Shown here: positions 7,529-15,127 of the stretch, piece after piece
Layout: each line of letters opens with the position of its first letter
How positions within the stretch are numbered: the first letter of the stretch is position 1
Source: an uncultured Porphyromonadaceae bacterium
GTDB lineage: Bacteria; Bacteroidota; Bacteroidia; Bacteroidales; Muribaculaceae
Length of the DNA: 31,841 nucleotides
NCBI GenBank assembly: GCA_900547825.1
Contig: URII01000026.1
Location: 1-31,841, forward strand
Reading direction: 5' to 3'
Position numbers and translations under genes: made by a program
Notes under the pieces: model-generated
Databases searched by the model: none
What the model saw: the letters and a program-made list of their open reading frames with translations, nothing else
Told to the model about the DNA's origin: nothing

Positions 7529-9097
7529 TTAGTTTACAATTACTTCGATAGGTGACAGATCGCGTTCTATACCATCGGGGCCGACGGCGCGGACTCTCGA
7601 TATATAGAACCGTTTTCCTCTCGATAGTCTGCGGAACGAATCTTTCTGTCGTTGAGAGAAATTGGCTCCGTCGGAAACTTCGGGAATCGCATTTCCCATA
7701 GAGTCGAAAAAGACCGTTTCGAATCGCAGTACCCGATAGGTGACGTTCAACAGGTCGTCGTCGATTGCGGCTTGAATACCGGGCGCAGAAAGCAGTCGTG
7801 TTTTGGGGAAAGGTTTCCCTCCTTTGTATTTTTGTTCGTAACCGTTTGCATCTTTATAGGCGATGAATGGCATAGGGTCGGGGAGTTGCCGTACCCGGAA
7901 CTGGGTGTTGGCAACTGTTTGCGCCCGCCCGTCCATTGTGGCGGTTACGGTTATTACCGCGTCTTGTCCTACTTTCGCCGGTTTGGCTATCCAGTTGTCA
8001 CCTTGACGGGTGAGAGTGCCGTTCGTCATCGTAGCTTGAATGGCGTGATTGGGGATGCCGGGAACCGATATGCTGATAGGGTTACCGATACCTGCATACA
8101 GAACGTTCATCAAGGTCGCCGATATGGTCGCACTCGGCTCTACCACGGTGTAGGACGAAGAGAATTCGTGACGGGTCATGGAGCCGTCGCCGCGCGGAAC
8201 TTCGAGATAGCCTTGAAAATCGAATATGCCGGTGCTTCCACAGACGAATTCATATAAACCGTTGTTCTCGGGAGGGAGTTGTTTCCCGTTGATGTATATG
8301 GCCGGTCGCTGGGTCGTATCGATGGCTGCCAGAACGATGTTGGCACTATATTTCCCGCCTCTCATAATGTTTTTCGAATTGGGAATAACGAACGCGTTCA
8401 ACTGGTTGACACGTACGTCTCCTTCGTCGATGTTATTGATGAGGGTGTGTAGCGCTTCGCTTTCGGCATACCGCACGTCGCTCTGTATTTTCGTCAGAAT
8501 GGTTACGGCGGCGATTACCGGCATATTTTCGAACAGCGTCGTTTCCCACATGGAGGGGGCTTGGGTTCTGTTGCCCGAGTGAATGGTGGTCGAAAGGTAG
8601 TTTTCGATCGCTGCTCTTTTGATGGAGTCGGTCATGAGACTGCCGATGAGATTGCGGTAGTCGTCTATCTCCTTTCTCAATTTCATTCCTTGCTTTTGGG
8701 CGGGGGACAACATGATGTATGACGCTGCTTCGAGGTCGTCCTGATGTTCGATATTATTTACATCGCCGTCTTTACCGTCGGCTTTCTTGACGATTACGTT
8801 TTTCAGGGAGTCGATGTAGTCGTATAAGAGGGCGGTCTGTTTTTTTACTTCCAGCGATTTTTTGTACCACGGTCCTCCTTTTTCGGGATTCTGACTATTG
8901 AAGTCGGCCAGTTTTTGGTAGAGGACATCGTTTTGCAGCGAAGCATTCGAAGTAGACCTTTCCAATCCGTCTTCAACTTGCTTGAATCCGTTGAGCACAT
9001 CGGACGACACGTTGAGGGCCAGCATGGCAGTGAGGACGATATACATGAGGTTTATCATCTTCTGCCGGGGTGTAAGTCTGTTGTTATTCGATGCCAT
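7529..9097 (-). CDS. gldM: Type IX secretion motor protein GldM (PorM)
   Basis: GldM is a single-pass inner-membrane protein with a large periplasmic part. With GldL it forms the proton-driven motor that powers T9SS and reaches the GldK/N ring. The family start is clear: RLTPRQKMINLMYIVLTAMLALNVSSDVLNGF, where residues 15-33 form the membrane helix and include the conserved LTAMLALNVS. The periplasmic part has a helical first domain (about 35-220), then beta-rich Ig-like domains, with PSATISATLMNVLYAGIGNPISISVPG starting the next one. The 522-residue length is normal. Only 3 bases separate it from gldL upstream, so the two are translationally close. Function as the stator or rotor partner of GldL is established for the family. 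Confidence 0.96.
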   Translation of the reverse strand: MASNNNRLTPRQKMINLMYIVLTAMLALNVSSDVLNGFKQVEDGLERSTSNASLQNDVLYQKLADFNSQNPEKGGPWYKKSLEVKKQTALLYDYIDSLKNVIVKKADGKDGDVNNIEHQDDLEAASYIMLSPAQKQGMKLRKEIDDYRNLIGSLMTDSIKRAAIENYLSTTIHSGNRTQAPSMWETTLFENMPVIAAVTILTKIQSDVRYAESEALHTLINNIDEGDVRVNQLNAFVIPNSKNIMRGGKYSANIVLAAIDTTQRPAIYINGKQLPPENNGLYEFVCGSTGIFDFQGYLEVPRGDGSMTRHEFSSSYTVVEPSATISATLMNVLYAGIGNPISISVPGIPNHAIQATMTNGTLTRQGDNWIAKPAKVGQDAVITVTATMDGRAQTVANTQFRVRQLPDPMPFIAYKDANGYEQKYKGGKPFPKTRLLSAPGIQAAIDDDLLNVTYRVLRFETVFFDSMGNAIPEVSDGANFSQRQKDSFRRLSRGKRFYISRVRAVGPDGIERDLSPIEVIVN

Positions 9098-9100
9098 GTG

Positions 9101-10093
9101 TTATTTTTGTTCGGTGTCGTCTTTCGGTTTTTCGGGCATTTCCACGGGAGCTCCTCCCATAGGTCTGTACATGTTGATGGTCATTGCCGTGATCATCTTT
9201 TCGTAAACCGAATTGAGTTGCTGTATATATTGTGTCATTTTTTCGGTTGCTTCGCAATAACGGGAGCTATCGGAAGCGGAGCGTTCGTACATGTCGCGAA
9301 TGTTTTTCAGCCCGTTGTTTACACGGTCTATATTATCGAGTTGCGAACTGATGCTCTTCAACTGTATCTCATAGATGGTGTTCAGCCCACTGATGTTACG
9401 GTTGAGCGTTTCCATACCCGAAACATATCCTTGCGAGGTGTCGGATATTCCTTCGGAGTTTTCCGTGATGTTGCGGTAGGATTGCAAGAGGGTGTTCGAT
9501 ACGGCGGTGAGGCTCTCGGTCGCACTTCTTAATTGTTCCATTTGTTCAGCTATACCGGAGAGTTGGGTGAGGTATTGTTGGGTTGCATCTGTCAGTTCTG
9601 CCATACGCGAAAGTTGATCGGCGGCAGCCGACATTTTTTGAATACTATCGGTGAGGCTTTGCGTGTCGGCGTCGCTTAAATTGAGACCTTCGGGTATTCC
9701 CACAGCTCTTTTGGCATCGGACGGGGTGATATCGGAATAGTTCCCTCCGTTACTACCTCCGCCTTTGCCGTTTCCACCGATAATGACGGTTCCTTTCCCT
9801 CCTGAAAATTCGGGCCGGTCTTCGGGGTTTTTACTATTTAGTACGGGAAAAACTTCTTCCCAATGATATGTTTTCGGGGGAGTGTCGAAGGCGGATAGAA
9901 TGAACATGAGCACTTCTGTTCCCATACCGATAGAAAGCAAGAGACTGCCTCCGGGGAGGTGCAGGATTTTGAACAGAGCACCCCAGATTACAATCGCAGC
10001 ACCTATACTGTATGCGAAATTGAAAAATCGTTGTCCTTTATCGCTGGATAAGAACTTTTCAATACTGTTTTTATATCTTTTGTATTTTCCCAT
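9101..10093 (-). CDS. gldL: Type IX secretion motor protein GldL (PorL)
   Basis: GldL is the inner-membrane channel part of the T9SS motor. Two membrane helices are evident at about residues 26-45 and 50-67 (FAYSIGAAIVIWGALFKILHLPGG, then SLLLSIGMGTEVLMFILSAF), followed by the family motif TPPKTYHWEEVFPVL. The rest is cytoplasmic. A Gly-rich stretch (about 98-118, GGKGTVIIGGNGKGGGSNGG) leads into a long Gln/Ser-rich coiled-coil region (about 140-300), and the C-terminus is charged. In the family a conserved Glu in the second helix (here GTEVLMF) is thought to take part in proton flow. Its start lies 34 bases after the end of gldK, the longest gap in the operon and close to where base composition changes. 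Confidence 0.96.
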   Translation of the reverse strand: MGKYKRYKNSIEKFLSSDKGQRFFNFAYSIGAAIVIWGALFKILHLPGGSLLLSIGMGTEVLMFILSAFDTPPKTYHWEEVFPVLNSKNPEDRPEFSGGKGTVIIGGNGKGGGSNGGNYSDITPSDAKRAVGIPEGLNLSDADTQSLTDSIQKMSAAADQLSRMAELTDATQQYLTQLSGIAEQMEQLRSATESLTAVSNTLLQSYRNITENSEGISDTSQGYVSGMETLNRNISGLNTIYEIQLKSISSQLDNIDRVNNGLKNIRDMYERSASDSSRYCEATEKMTQYIQQLNSVYEKMITAMTINMYRPMGGAPVEMPEKPKDDTEQK

Positions 10094-10127
10094 GATCCTT
10101 GATGATTGGTTTTATCGGGTTTTGATA

Positions 10128-11561
10128 TTATCTTTTTGCTTTTGCGAATCCGATTTGAGAGCGAACGCAACGGAATCCGATATAGGATCGTTGTTCGTTT
10201 TGGTATTCCCACATGCGGATATCGCTGCGGATGTTGCGGGCCACATCTTTCCATGAGCCTCCGCGCACAATCTTGCGCTTCATGCGGTAGGGATCCTCTT
10301 TGGCTGCGGGATAATGATATTCAGGGTTGAGGTCGGAGGTTAGCTTCGACACACTTTCGGTAAATGCGGTGGAGGTCCATTCGCTTACGTTACCGGCCAT
10401 GTCGTAGAGGCCGAAATCGTTGGGCGAATATGTGCCTACACGCGATGTTATCAGTTGTCCGTCGAGCACATAATTGCCGTCGCCGGGCTTGAAGTTGGCA
10501 TAGAAGCAGCCCTTGTCCTCGGTCATGGGCAGGTCGCCGGCCCAGGGATATTTGTTGTCGGAGTTCCCGGCACGGGCTGCAAACTCCCATTCGGCCTCGG
10601 TGGGGAGGCGGTAAGGCTCGATGTATACGCCCTGACGTCCGAGCGAGCGGCGCAGGTAGTCGGTGCGCCAGTTGGCGAAAGCGTTGGCCTGCTCCCAGCT
10701 TACACCTACCACCGGATAGTCGCTGTAGCCTCCGTGTGAGAAATAGAGGCGCACATAAGGTTCGTTGTAGGCGTTTTCGAAGTCGTTGACCCATGCCGTG
10801 GTGTCGGGGTACACATTGACTATGTATGTGTTGAGGAAGTCAAAGTCGCCGGTCAGGCCGCGGGTTATTGTCTCGCGCACTATCAGTCCTTCGTCGTTGA
10901 TATAGGCTGTGTCTTTGGATATCACGGGAACGGTAGTCGGCACCGGTTTGTCGGTGTTGTATTCCCGGCGCGTGGGATCTATGCGGTGTTTGCGTTTCGC
11001 TGCCTCGGTGTGGTTGAACACCTCATAACGGTAGTTGAGCTGTGTGGGGTCGAGTTCGCGTGCGCCGGTTATGGGATTGGTGCGGTACACGCTCTCGATG
11101 GCCCTCTGCTCGTCCTCGTTGGGGTTGCGCCAGGGTATGGGTTTGTTCCAGTTGAGATGGGGTTTGACGGGGTTGCCGTCGCGGTCCTCCTCGATCTTGA
11201 ACGCCTCGTTGCCACCGTAGGCCGGATCGGCGAGACGCTCGCGGATTATGGAGTCGCGCACCCAGAACACGAATTGCTTGTACTTGGAGTTGGTGATTTC
11301 GGTTTCGTCCATCCAGAAGGCGTCCACCGACATTCCGCGTGCGTCGGCGCGGAGATTCCAGGCGCTGTCGGCCTCCTGCGGACCGGCTATCATGGAACCG
11401 CGCGACACGAGTACCATGCCGTAGGGCGTGGGTTCAGCCCATGCTGTGCCGCCCACACCGGTAACTTCACCGCCGGCGGAACCGCGCGAGCCGGAGGCGC
11501 ACGAAACCACGGTGACGGCGATAAGTAGGGAGAAGAGAATATAAATAGTCAGCTTTTTCAT
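10128..11561 (-). CDS. gldK: Type IX secretion lipoprotein GldK (PorK)
   Basis: GldK/PorK is an outer-membrane lipoprotein that forms the periplasmic T9SS ring with GldN. A lipoprotein signal ends in the lipobox VVSC (Cys 21). The rest is a formylglycine-generating-enzyme/sulfatase-modifying-factor fold: YGMVLVSRGSMIAGP, MDETEITNSKYKQFVFW, YPVVGVSWEQANAFANWR, RLPTEAEWEFAARAG, GLYDMAGNVSEWTSTAF, RKIVRGGSWKDVARNIR and SYIGFRCVRS. At 477 residues the length is normal. Base composition and codon choice shift near the 3' end (about residues 420-457), from GC-rich with endings such as CGC/CTC upstream to CAA, CGA and TCC endings downstream. The frame is intact, so either the contig joins two genomes here or recombination replaced the downstream part. 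Spacing to porP is 4 bases. Confidence 0.95.
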   Translation of the reverse strand: MKKLTIYILFSLLIAVTVVSCASGSRGSAGGEVTGVGGTAWAEPTPYGMVLVSRGSMIAGPQEADSAWNLRADARGMSVDAFWMDETEITNSKYKQFVFWVRDSIIRERLADPAYGGNEAFKIEEDRDGNPVKPHLNWNKPIPWRNPNEDEQRAIESVYRTNPITGARELDPTQLNYRYEVFNHTEAAKRKHRIDPTRREYNTDKPVPTTVPVISKDTAYINDEGLIVRETITRGLTGDFDFLNTYIVNVYPDTTAWVNDFENAYNEPYVRLYFSHGGYSDYPVVGVSWEQANAFANWRTDYLRRSLGRQGVYIEPYRLPTEAEWEFAARAGNSDNKYPWAGDLPMTEDKGCFYANFKPGDGNYVLDGQLITSRVGTYSPNDFGLYDMAGNVSEWTSTAFTESVSKLTSDLNPEYHYPAAKEDPYRMKRKIVRGGSWKDVARNIRSDIRMWEYQNEQRSYIGFRCVRSQIGFAKAKR

Positions 11562-11565
11562 GTCG

Positions 11566-12594
11566 TTACATTATGCGGATACTCTTGTGTCTGTTTTTGT
11601 TCTTTTCTGAGAAGTCGAGTTTAAGGCTGTAGCCGGCCATTATCTCGTGGCTGCCCGAGGAGGCTCTTGATATGGCCGACAGCGGATAATCGTAGCTGTA
11701 GCCGAGGAAGAAGCCCTTGTATTCAGCGCTGAGCATGACCGATAACGCGTCCTCGTAACGGTAACCGACGCCTCCGCTGAGAAATTTTTTCCATCGCACG
11801 CGGGCTGTGGCCTCGAAGGTGGTGAAGGTGAAGTCGCTGGCCACCATTACTGACGGGATCACTTCAAATAACGTGTTTTTTATGGGAATATTGCTCCCTC
11901 CCATGAAATAAAGGGCACGATGCACCTGAAATTCATAATTTTTAGAATTTCCCGACGAGCTGTCCCCGTCGCCGCTTTCGCCCCCCGATGTGGAGGATCC
12001 TCCGCTGTCGGAGTCGAATGTTATGGTCGGGGAGTTGACATGGGTGCACGACAGGCCGGCCCAGAAATATTTGTGGGTGTAGTGCACGCCTATTCCGAGA
12101 TCAAGCGCATTGCCACGGACATTGGATGTGGGAAGCCCTTCATCCGCACTCTCATGGTAATCGTCATCGTCGGGGATGTGTATCTTGGATCCGTCGAATG
12201 ATTCGTCCACCATGCCTATCTGCAAGGCTGCCGAAAACTCGCCTTTCAGGAGCTTGAATTTGTAGCCGAGCTGTACGCCGAACGACATGTTCTTGTACAG
12301 GCCTTCCGTTTCCTGCTGAAGCACCAGTCCCACGCCGAAGCGCTTGTTGAACAGTTTGAGCGGGGCGTCGCCCGTTATGGCGAAAGTGGTGGGTGCATGT
12401 TTTATTCCGATCCACTGCATGCGCGACAGGGCACGGAAGCGCATGTAGTCGGAGGTGCCTATGGCGCCGGGATTGTAGAATGTGGGCACTTCGTAATATT
12501 GCGTGAACATGGCGTCACTCTGTGCCCGCACAGGGATGGATGCTATGATTACCGCTGCCGCCGCTATGGCTATATGTAGAAATTTCCTGTACAT
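11566..12594 (-). CDS. porP: PorP/SprF family T9SS outer-membrane protein
   Basis: PorP/SprF proteins are outer-membrane beta-barrels linked to T9SS. The signal peptide ends in RAQ (about residue 25). The family motif then follows at once: DAMFTQYYEVPTFYNPGAIG. The body shows alternating beta strands (FGVGLVLQQETEGLYKNMSFGVQLGYKF, LGIGVHYTHKYFWAGLSC) and a final ARVRWKKFLSGGVGYRYEDA... typical of the family. There is an unusual low-complexity Ser/Gly/Asp stretch at residues 194-217, in what should be a surface loop, and an acidic PDDDD at 141-145. Its place directly before gldK is the classic porP-porK order. The family acts with the GldK/GldN ring or as a secretion/attachment adapter. Confidence 0.92.
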   Translation of the reverse strand: MYRKFLHIAIAAAAVIIASIPVRAQSDAMFTQYYEVPTFYNPGAIGTSDYMRFRALSRMQWIGIKHAPTTFAITGDAPLKLFNKRFGVGLVLQQETEGLYKNMSFGVQLGYKFKLLKGEFSAALQIGMVDESFDGSKIHIPDDDDYHESADEGLPTSNVRGNALDLGIGVHYTHKYFWAGLSCTHVNSPTITFDSDSGGSSTSGGESGDGDSSSGNSKNYEFQVHRALYFMGGSNIPIKNTLFEVIPSVMVASDFTFTTFEATARVRWKKFLSGGVGYRYEDALSVMLSAEYKGFFLGYSYDYPLSAISRASSGSHEIMAGYSLKLDFSEKNKNRHKSIRIM

Positions 12595-12604
12595 GGTTGA
12601 GCGT

Positions 12605-13327
12605 TTATTCGAAATAGAATGTCAGCACCACCATCTGCGATGTGGCTTTTTTCAGCGATGAGGTTACGTTGGTTTTCTTTGGATCGTCAACTAAGTCGGG
12701 GCGGTCGTGTTCTATCACATCCGTGAGTCCGAAGCAGAACTTGAGTTCCGGTATAAGTTTGAAATACGGAAGGTAGAAATCGCAGCCTACGCCCACGGAC
12801 AGATAGAAGTCGGCGGATTTGAGTTTGAGATAGTCGCTGCGCTTTTTCGATACATCGAATGCGGGCATAATGCCGGTGGTTATGTATGGGCGCATGTTCT
12901 TGAGCCGCAGTGAGGCGAACTTCAGATCTACGGGCATCACAACGAATGCGCTTTTTATGTTCTGTTTTGCCTTTTCGCCGCTTACAGTCTCGAGAAAAGT
13001 CACTTCGCGGTTGCCGAAGTACATGCCCGGTGAAACCCTTACGCTGAAATAGTCGTTAAGCCGCACGTCAAACAGGCCGTTGACACAGAATCCGGGCGAA
13101 TATGACGGCTGTTCCATGAACCATTTTTCCCCTTCTGGACTCTCGAAGCCATTGTGAGTGAAACGTAACCCGTCAACAAATGTTCCTACGGAAAATCCGA
13201 GGTGCCACCGGCGGTTGTCGGCATAGGGACGGTTCAGCACCTTGTCGTTGAGGCGCTGTGCCATGATCCCCGGTGCTGCGCACAGGAGGCATATCGTAAG
13301 TAGAAGAAGAGATTGAACGCGTTTCAT
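12605..13327 (-). CDS. porT: PorT family outer-membrane beta-barrel, T9SS
   Basis: PorT is an outer-membrane beta-barrel needed for gingipain secretion in Porphyromonas. The product has a signal peptide ending in MAQ and the family hallmark RPYADNRRWHLGFSVGTF. GLRFTHNGF, SYSPGFCVNGLFDVRLND and FSVRVSPGMYFGNREV follow, and a last strand ends in Phe (VVLTFYFE), as in outer-membrane barrels. An in-frame GTG one codon earlier is less likely than the ATG at 13327. It sits 10 bases upstream of porP and so probably heads the secretion operon. In P. gingivalis porT lies away from porPKLMN, so its placement here is a convenient link. The assignment to PorT rather than another OMP_b-brl_2 protein rests on the hallmark motifs. 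Confidence 0.88.
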   Translation of the reverse strand: MKRVQSLLLLTICLLCAAPGIMAQRLNDKVLNRPYADNRRWHLGFSVGTFVDGLRFTHNGFESPEGEKWFMEQPSYSPGFCVNGLFDVRLNDYFSVRVSPGMYFGNREVTFLETVSGEKAKQNIKSAFVVMPVDLKFASLRLKNMRPYITTGIMPAFDVSKKRSDYLKLKSADFYLSVGVGCDFYLPYFKLIPELKFCFGLTDVIEHDRPDLVDDPKKTNVTSSLKKATSQMVVLTFYFE

Positions 13328-13340
13328 CACGAATATAACG

Positions 13341-13371
13341 CGGGCGGAAGCTCCTTTATTGCCCCCGCCCG
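13341..13371 (-). terminator. Possible terminator between the YeiH-family gene and porT
   Basis: The inverted repeat CGGGCGG (13341-13347) and CCGCCCG (13365-13371) encloses a 17-base loop. It lies between the end of the YeiH gene and the start of porT on the minus strand. It is GC-rich but has no strong U tract, so it may attenuate rather than stop transcription. Confidence 0.35.
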
Positions 13372-13396
13372 GTTCAAATGATTTTTTCGGCCGATG

Positions 13397-14419
13397 TCAC
13401 ATAAACAGCGGGGCCACGAAGCGAGCCAGCGGCCATCCGCCCGCGAGGAGCCATATGTAGATCAGGAAAGCCAGCACGAACGGTTTCGCTCCTGCTTTCT
13501 TGAATTTGTCCATGCTTGTTTCGGCACCTAACGCTGCCATTGCCATTGTGAGCAGGAAAGTGTCGATATTGTTGATTGTATCCACCACTGAGCCCGGCAG
13601 GAGATCCAGTGAATTGAAGCCTATAAGGGCGAGGAAGCCGAAAGCGAACCAGGGTATGGCTTTGCCTGCGCCACCTTTTGAGGTGCCCGGTGCAGGCTTT
13701 GCAACAGTCCAGCCGAGTATCAGCAATACGGGCACGAGCATCATCACACGGATCATCTTCACGATAACGGTGGTGTTGGCTATCTCGTCGCCCATGGCGT
13801 TGCCGGCACCCACAGCGTGTGCAACTTCGTGGAGTGTGGCACCTCCGAATATACCCATTTGTTCGGGTGTCAGATCAAGAATGCCTGATCTGTACGCCAC
13901 AGGATAGATGAACATCGACAATGTGCCGAATATCACTACGGTAGCCACTGCCACTGCTGTTTTGTAGGGCTTGGTGTGGATGGCGCTTTCGGCCCCGAGT
14001 ACGGCGGCGGCTCCGCATATGCCGCTTCCCACGGATGTGAGCAGAGCTGTGTCGCGGTCCATCTTCAACAATTTCCCGAGCGCTACCCCGCCGATAATGG
14101 TCACTGCCACTACTATGGCGTCAATGAGTATGCCGGCCACACCCACGGCCATTACATCCTGAAATGTGAGCCGGAAACCATAAAGGATTATGCCGATGCG
14201 GAGCACACGCTTGGCGCAGAACTGAATGCCCGGCACCCATGTTTCCGGCAGGTGATTGCGGAGAGAGTTGGCATAGAGCATACCTATCACTATGCCTATG
14301 ATCATAGGGCTTATGGAAAGCTCTTTAAGTATTTTTGCTTCGCCTATATAGAATGCAGCGCAGGCAAAAAGTGCTATAAGCAGCACTCCGTGAAGCATGT
14401 TTGCGCGTTGAGGTTTCAT
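13397..14419 (-). CDS. YeiH/UPF0324 family membrane transporter
   Basis: This 340-residue polytopic inner-membrane protein has about ten predicted helices. It matches the YeiH/YdhF-type UPF0324 family, annotated as putative sulfate or sulfur-compound exporters. Family features include the start helix with LLIALFACAAFYIGE, MIIGIVIGMLYANSLRNHLPETWVPGIQFCAKRVLRIGIILYGFRLTFQDV, the small-residue motif SVGSGICGAAAVLGAES, and GGATLHEVAHAVGAG, in which His and Glu within the membrane are conserved. Substrate is not shown by the sequence and the sulfate assignment in the family is weakly supported. The gene follows the DUF805 gene on the same strand after a hairpin, with 85 bases between them. No TAnnTTTG promoter was seen in the gap. 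Confidence 0.9.
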   Translation of the reverse strand: MKPQRANMLHGVLLIALFACAAFYIGEAKILKELSISPMIIGIVIGMLYANSLRNHLPETWVPGIQFCAKRVLRIGIILYGFRLTFQDVMAVGVAGILIDAIVVAVTIIGGVALGKLLKMDRDTALLTSVGSGICGAAAVLGAESAIHTKPYKTAVAVATVVIFGTLSMFIYPVAYRSGILDLTPEQMGIFGGATLHEVAHAVGAGNAMGDEIANTTVIVKMIRVMMLVPVLLILGWTVAKPAPGTSKGGAGKAIPWFAFGFLALIGFNSLDLLPGSVVDTINNIDTFLLTMAMAALGAETSMDKFKKAGAKPFVLAFLIYIWLLAGGWPLARFVAPLFM

Positions 14420-14448
14420 TGGGTTAGTGTTTATGGTGGTTATGGAAT

Positions 14449-14480
14449 TGCCGGGAACGGAAATTAATCCGCTCCCGGCA
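14449..14480 (-). terminator. Stem-loop terminator after the DUF805 gene
   Basis: TGCCGGGA-A-CGGA (14449-14461) pairs with TCCG-C-TCCCGGCA (14468-14480) around an AATTAA loop, with one A-C mismatch. It starts 24 bases after the DUF805 reading frame on the minus strand. The following bases are AT-rich but not a pure U tract. Confidence 0.55.
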
Positions 14481-14504
14481 TTATATGTTGCTGTAATTAC
14501 GGGA

Positions 14505-14906
14505 TTATTCCATATTGGGGACTTCGCCGTACTGGTTGGCTACAGGAGTGCTGGCCTGGCAGAACCATACTATAAGAATGATTGCGCCTACTAAAGGTAT
14601 AAGACTAAGCAGGATGAACCATCCGCTGCGGCCTGTGTCATGCAGGCGGCGCACAGCCAGACCGAGGCCCGGTAGGAAGAGACCGAGGCTTATGGCATAG
14701 CTTACAAACGTTCCTACTGTAAGGATGGCTGCCGAGTGGGCTATGGCAGCTATTATCGAGAAAACCACTGTCACTGCAATTCCAAGTATGGTTGTGAAGA
14801 GTGCCCACCACCAGTATTCCGAGCGTGAGGAACGGCCTGTGAAACAGCAATAGTTGGCGAAGCCACGTTTTACGGCTTCTTCGAATGAAACTTGACGTTG
14901 TACCAT
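14505..14906 (-). CDS. DUF805 family small membrane protein
   Basis: This 133-residue inner-membrane protein belongs to DUF805 (YhaH/YhaI type). The hallmark FTGRSSRSEYWWWALF lies at about residues 22-37. A hydrophobic hairpin follows, then the second hallmark GLAVRRLHDTGRSGWFILLSLIPLVGAIILIVWF. The short tail ends in NQYGEVPNME, in the usual place for this family. About four membrane segments are predicted. The role of the family is not established. It has its own promoter (see 14963-14994) and is divergent from the glycosyltransferase gene at 15128. Confidence 0.92.
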   Translation of the reverse strand: MVQRQVSFEEAVKRGFANYCCFTGRSSRSEYWWWALFTTILGIAVTVVFSIIAAIAHSAAILTVGTFVSYAISLGLFLPGLGLAVRRLHDTGRSGWFILLSLIPLVGAIILIVWFCQASTPVANQYGEVPNME

Positions 14907-14962
14907 GATGAAAACTTTTGAAAATTGGATGGGATAATTTGTGTTATCGTTGAATTGTGTTG

Positions 14963-14994
14963 CAAAAGTAGTGAAAAATAATGATAGTCACCAA
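14963..14994 (-). promoter_or_regulatory. Promoter of the DUF805 gene
   Basis: On the minus strand TACTTTTG (14963-14970) fits the -7 consensus TAnnTTTG. A TTGG (14991-14994) lies about 20 bases upstream, at the -33 position. Transcription would begin near 14956, leaving a leader of about 50 bases before the ATG at 14906. Confidence 0.65.
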
Positions 14995-15127
14995 GAATAT
15001 ATTGTTGTTTAATGTCCATAACCATGGTTTCGGGGATGAAACGTCATGTTTTGGCGAAAAAGGGGGTGAATGGTTGGTGGTTTGGAGGCAAAGAATTAAA
15101 TTTGTGCCGTATATTTCTTGCTCACGG

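Noticed and set aside
7652..8257. 201-codon plus-strand frame
   Set aside because: It is antisense to gldM, which is well supported. The translation has no recognisable domain or sensible start.
8915..9532. 205-codon plus-strand frame
   Set aside because: It spans the antisense of the gldM start and the gldL end. It is a by-product of codon bias in those genes.
10986..11528. 180-codon plus-strand frame, Val/Gly-rich
   Set aside because: It is antisense to gldK in the GC-rich part, where long spurious open frames are expected.
14981..15127. 49-residue N-terminal extension of the first glycosyltransferase
   Set aside because: The transferase fold begins at the ATG at 15128. The extension falls in the intergenic region that holds the divergent DUF805 promoter.
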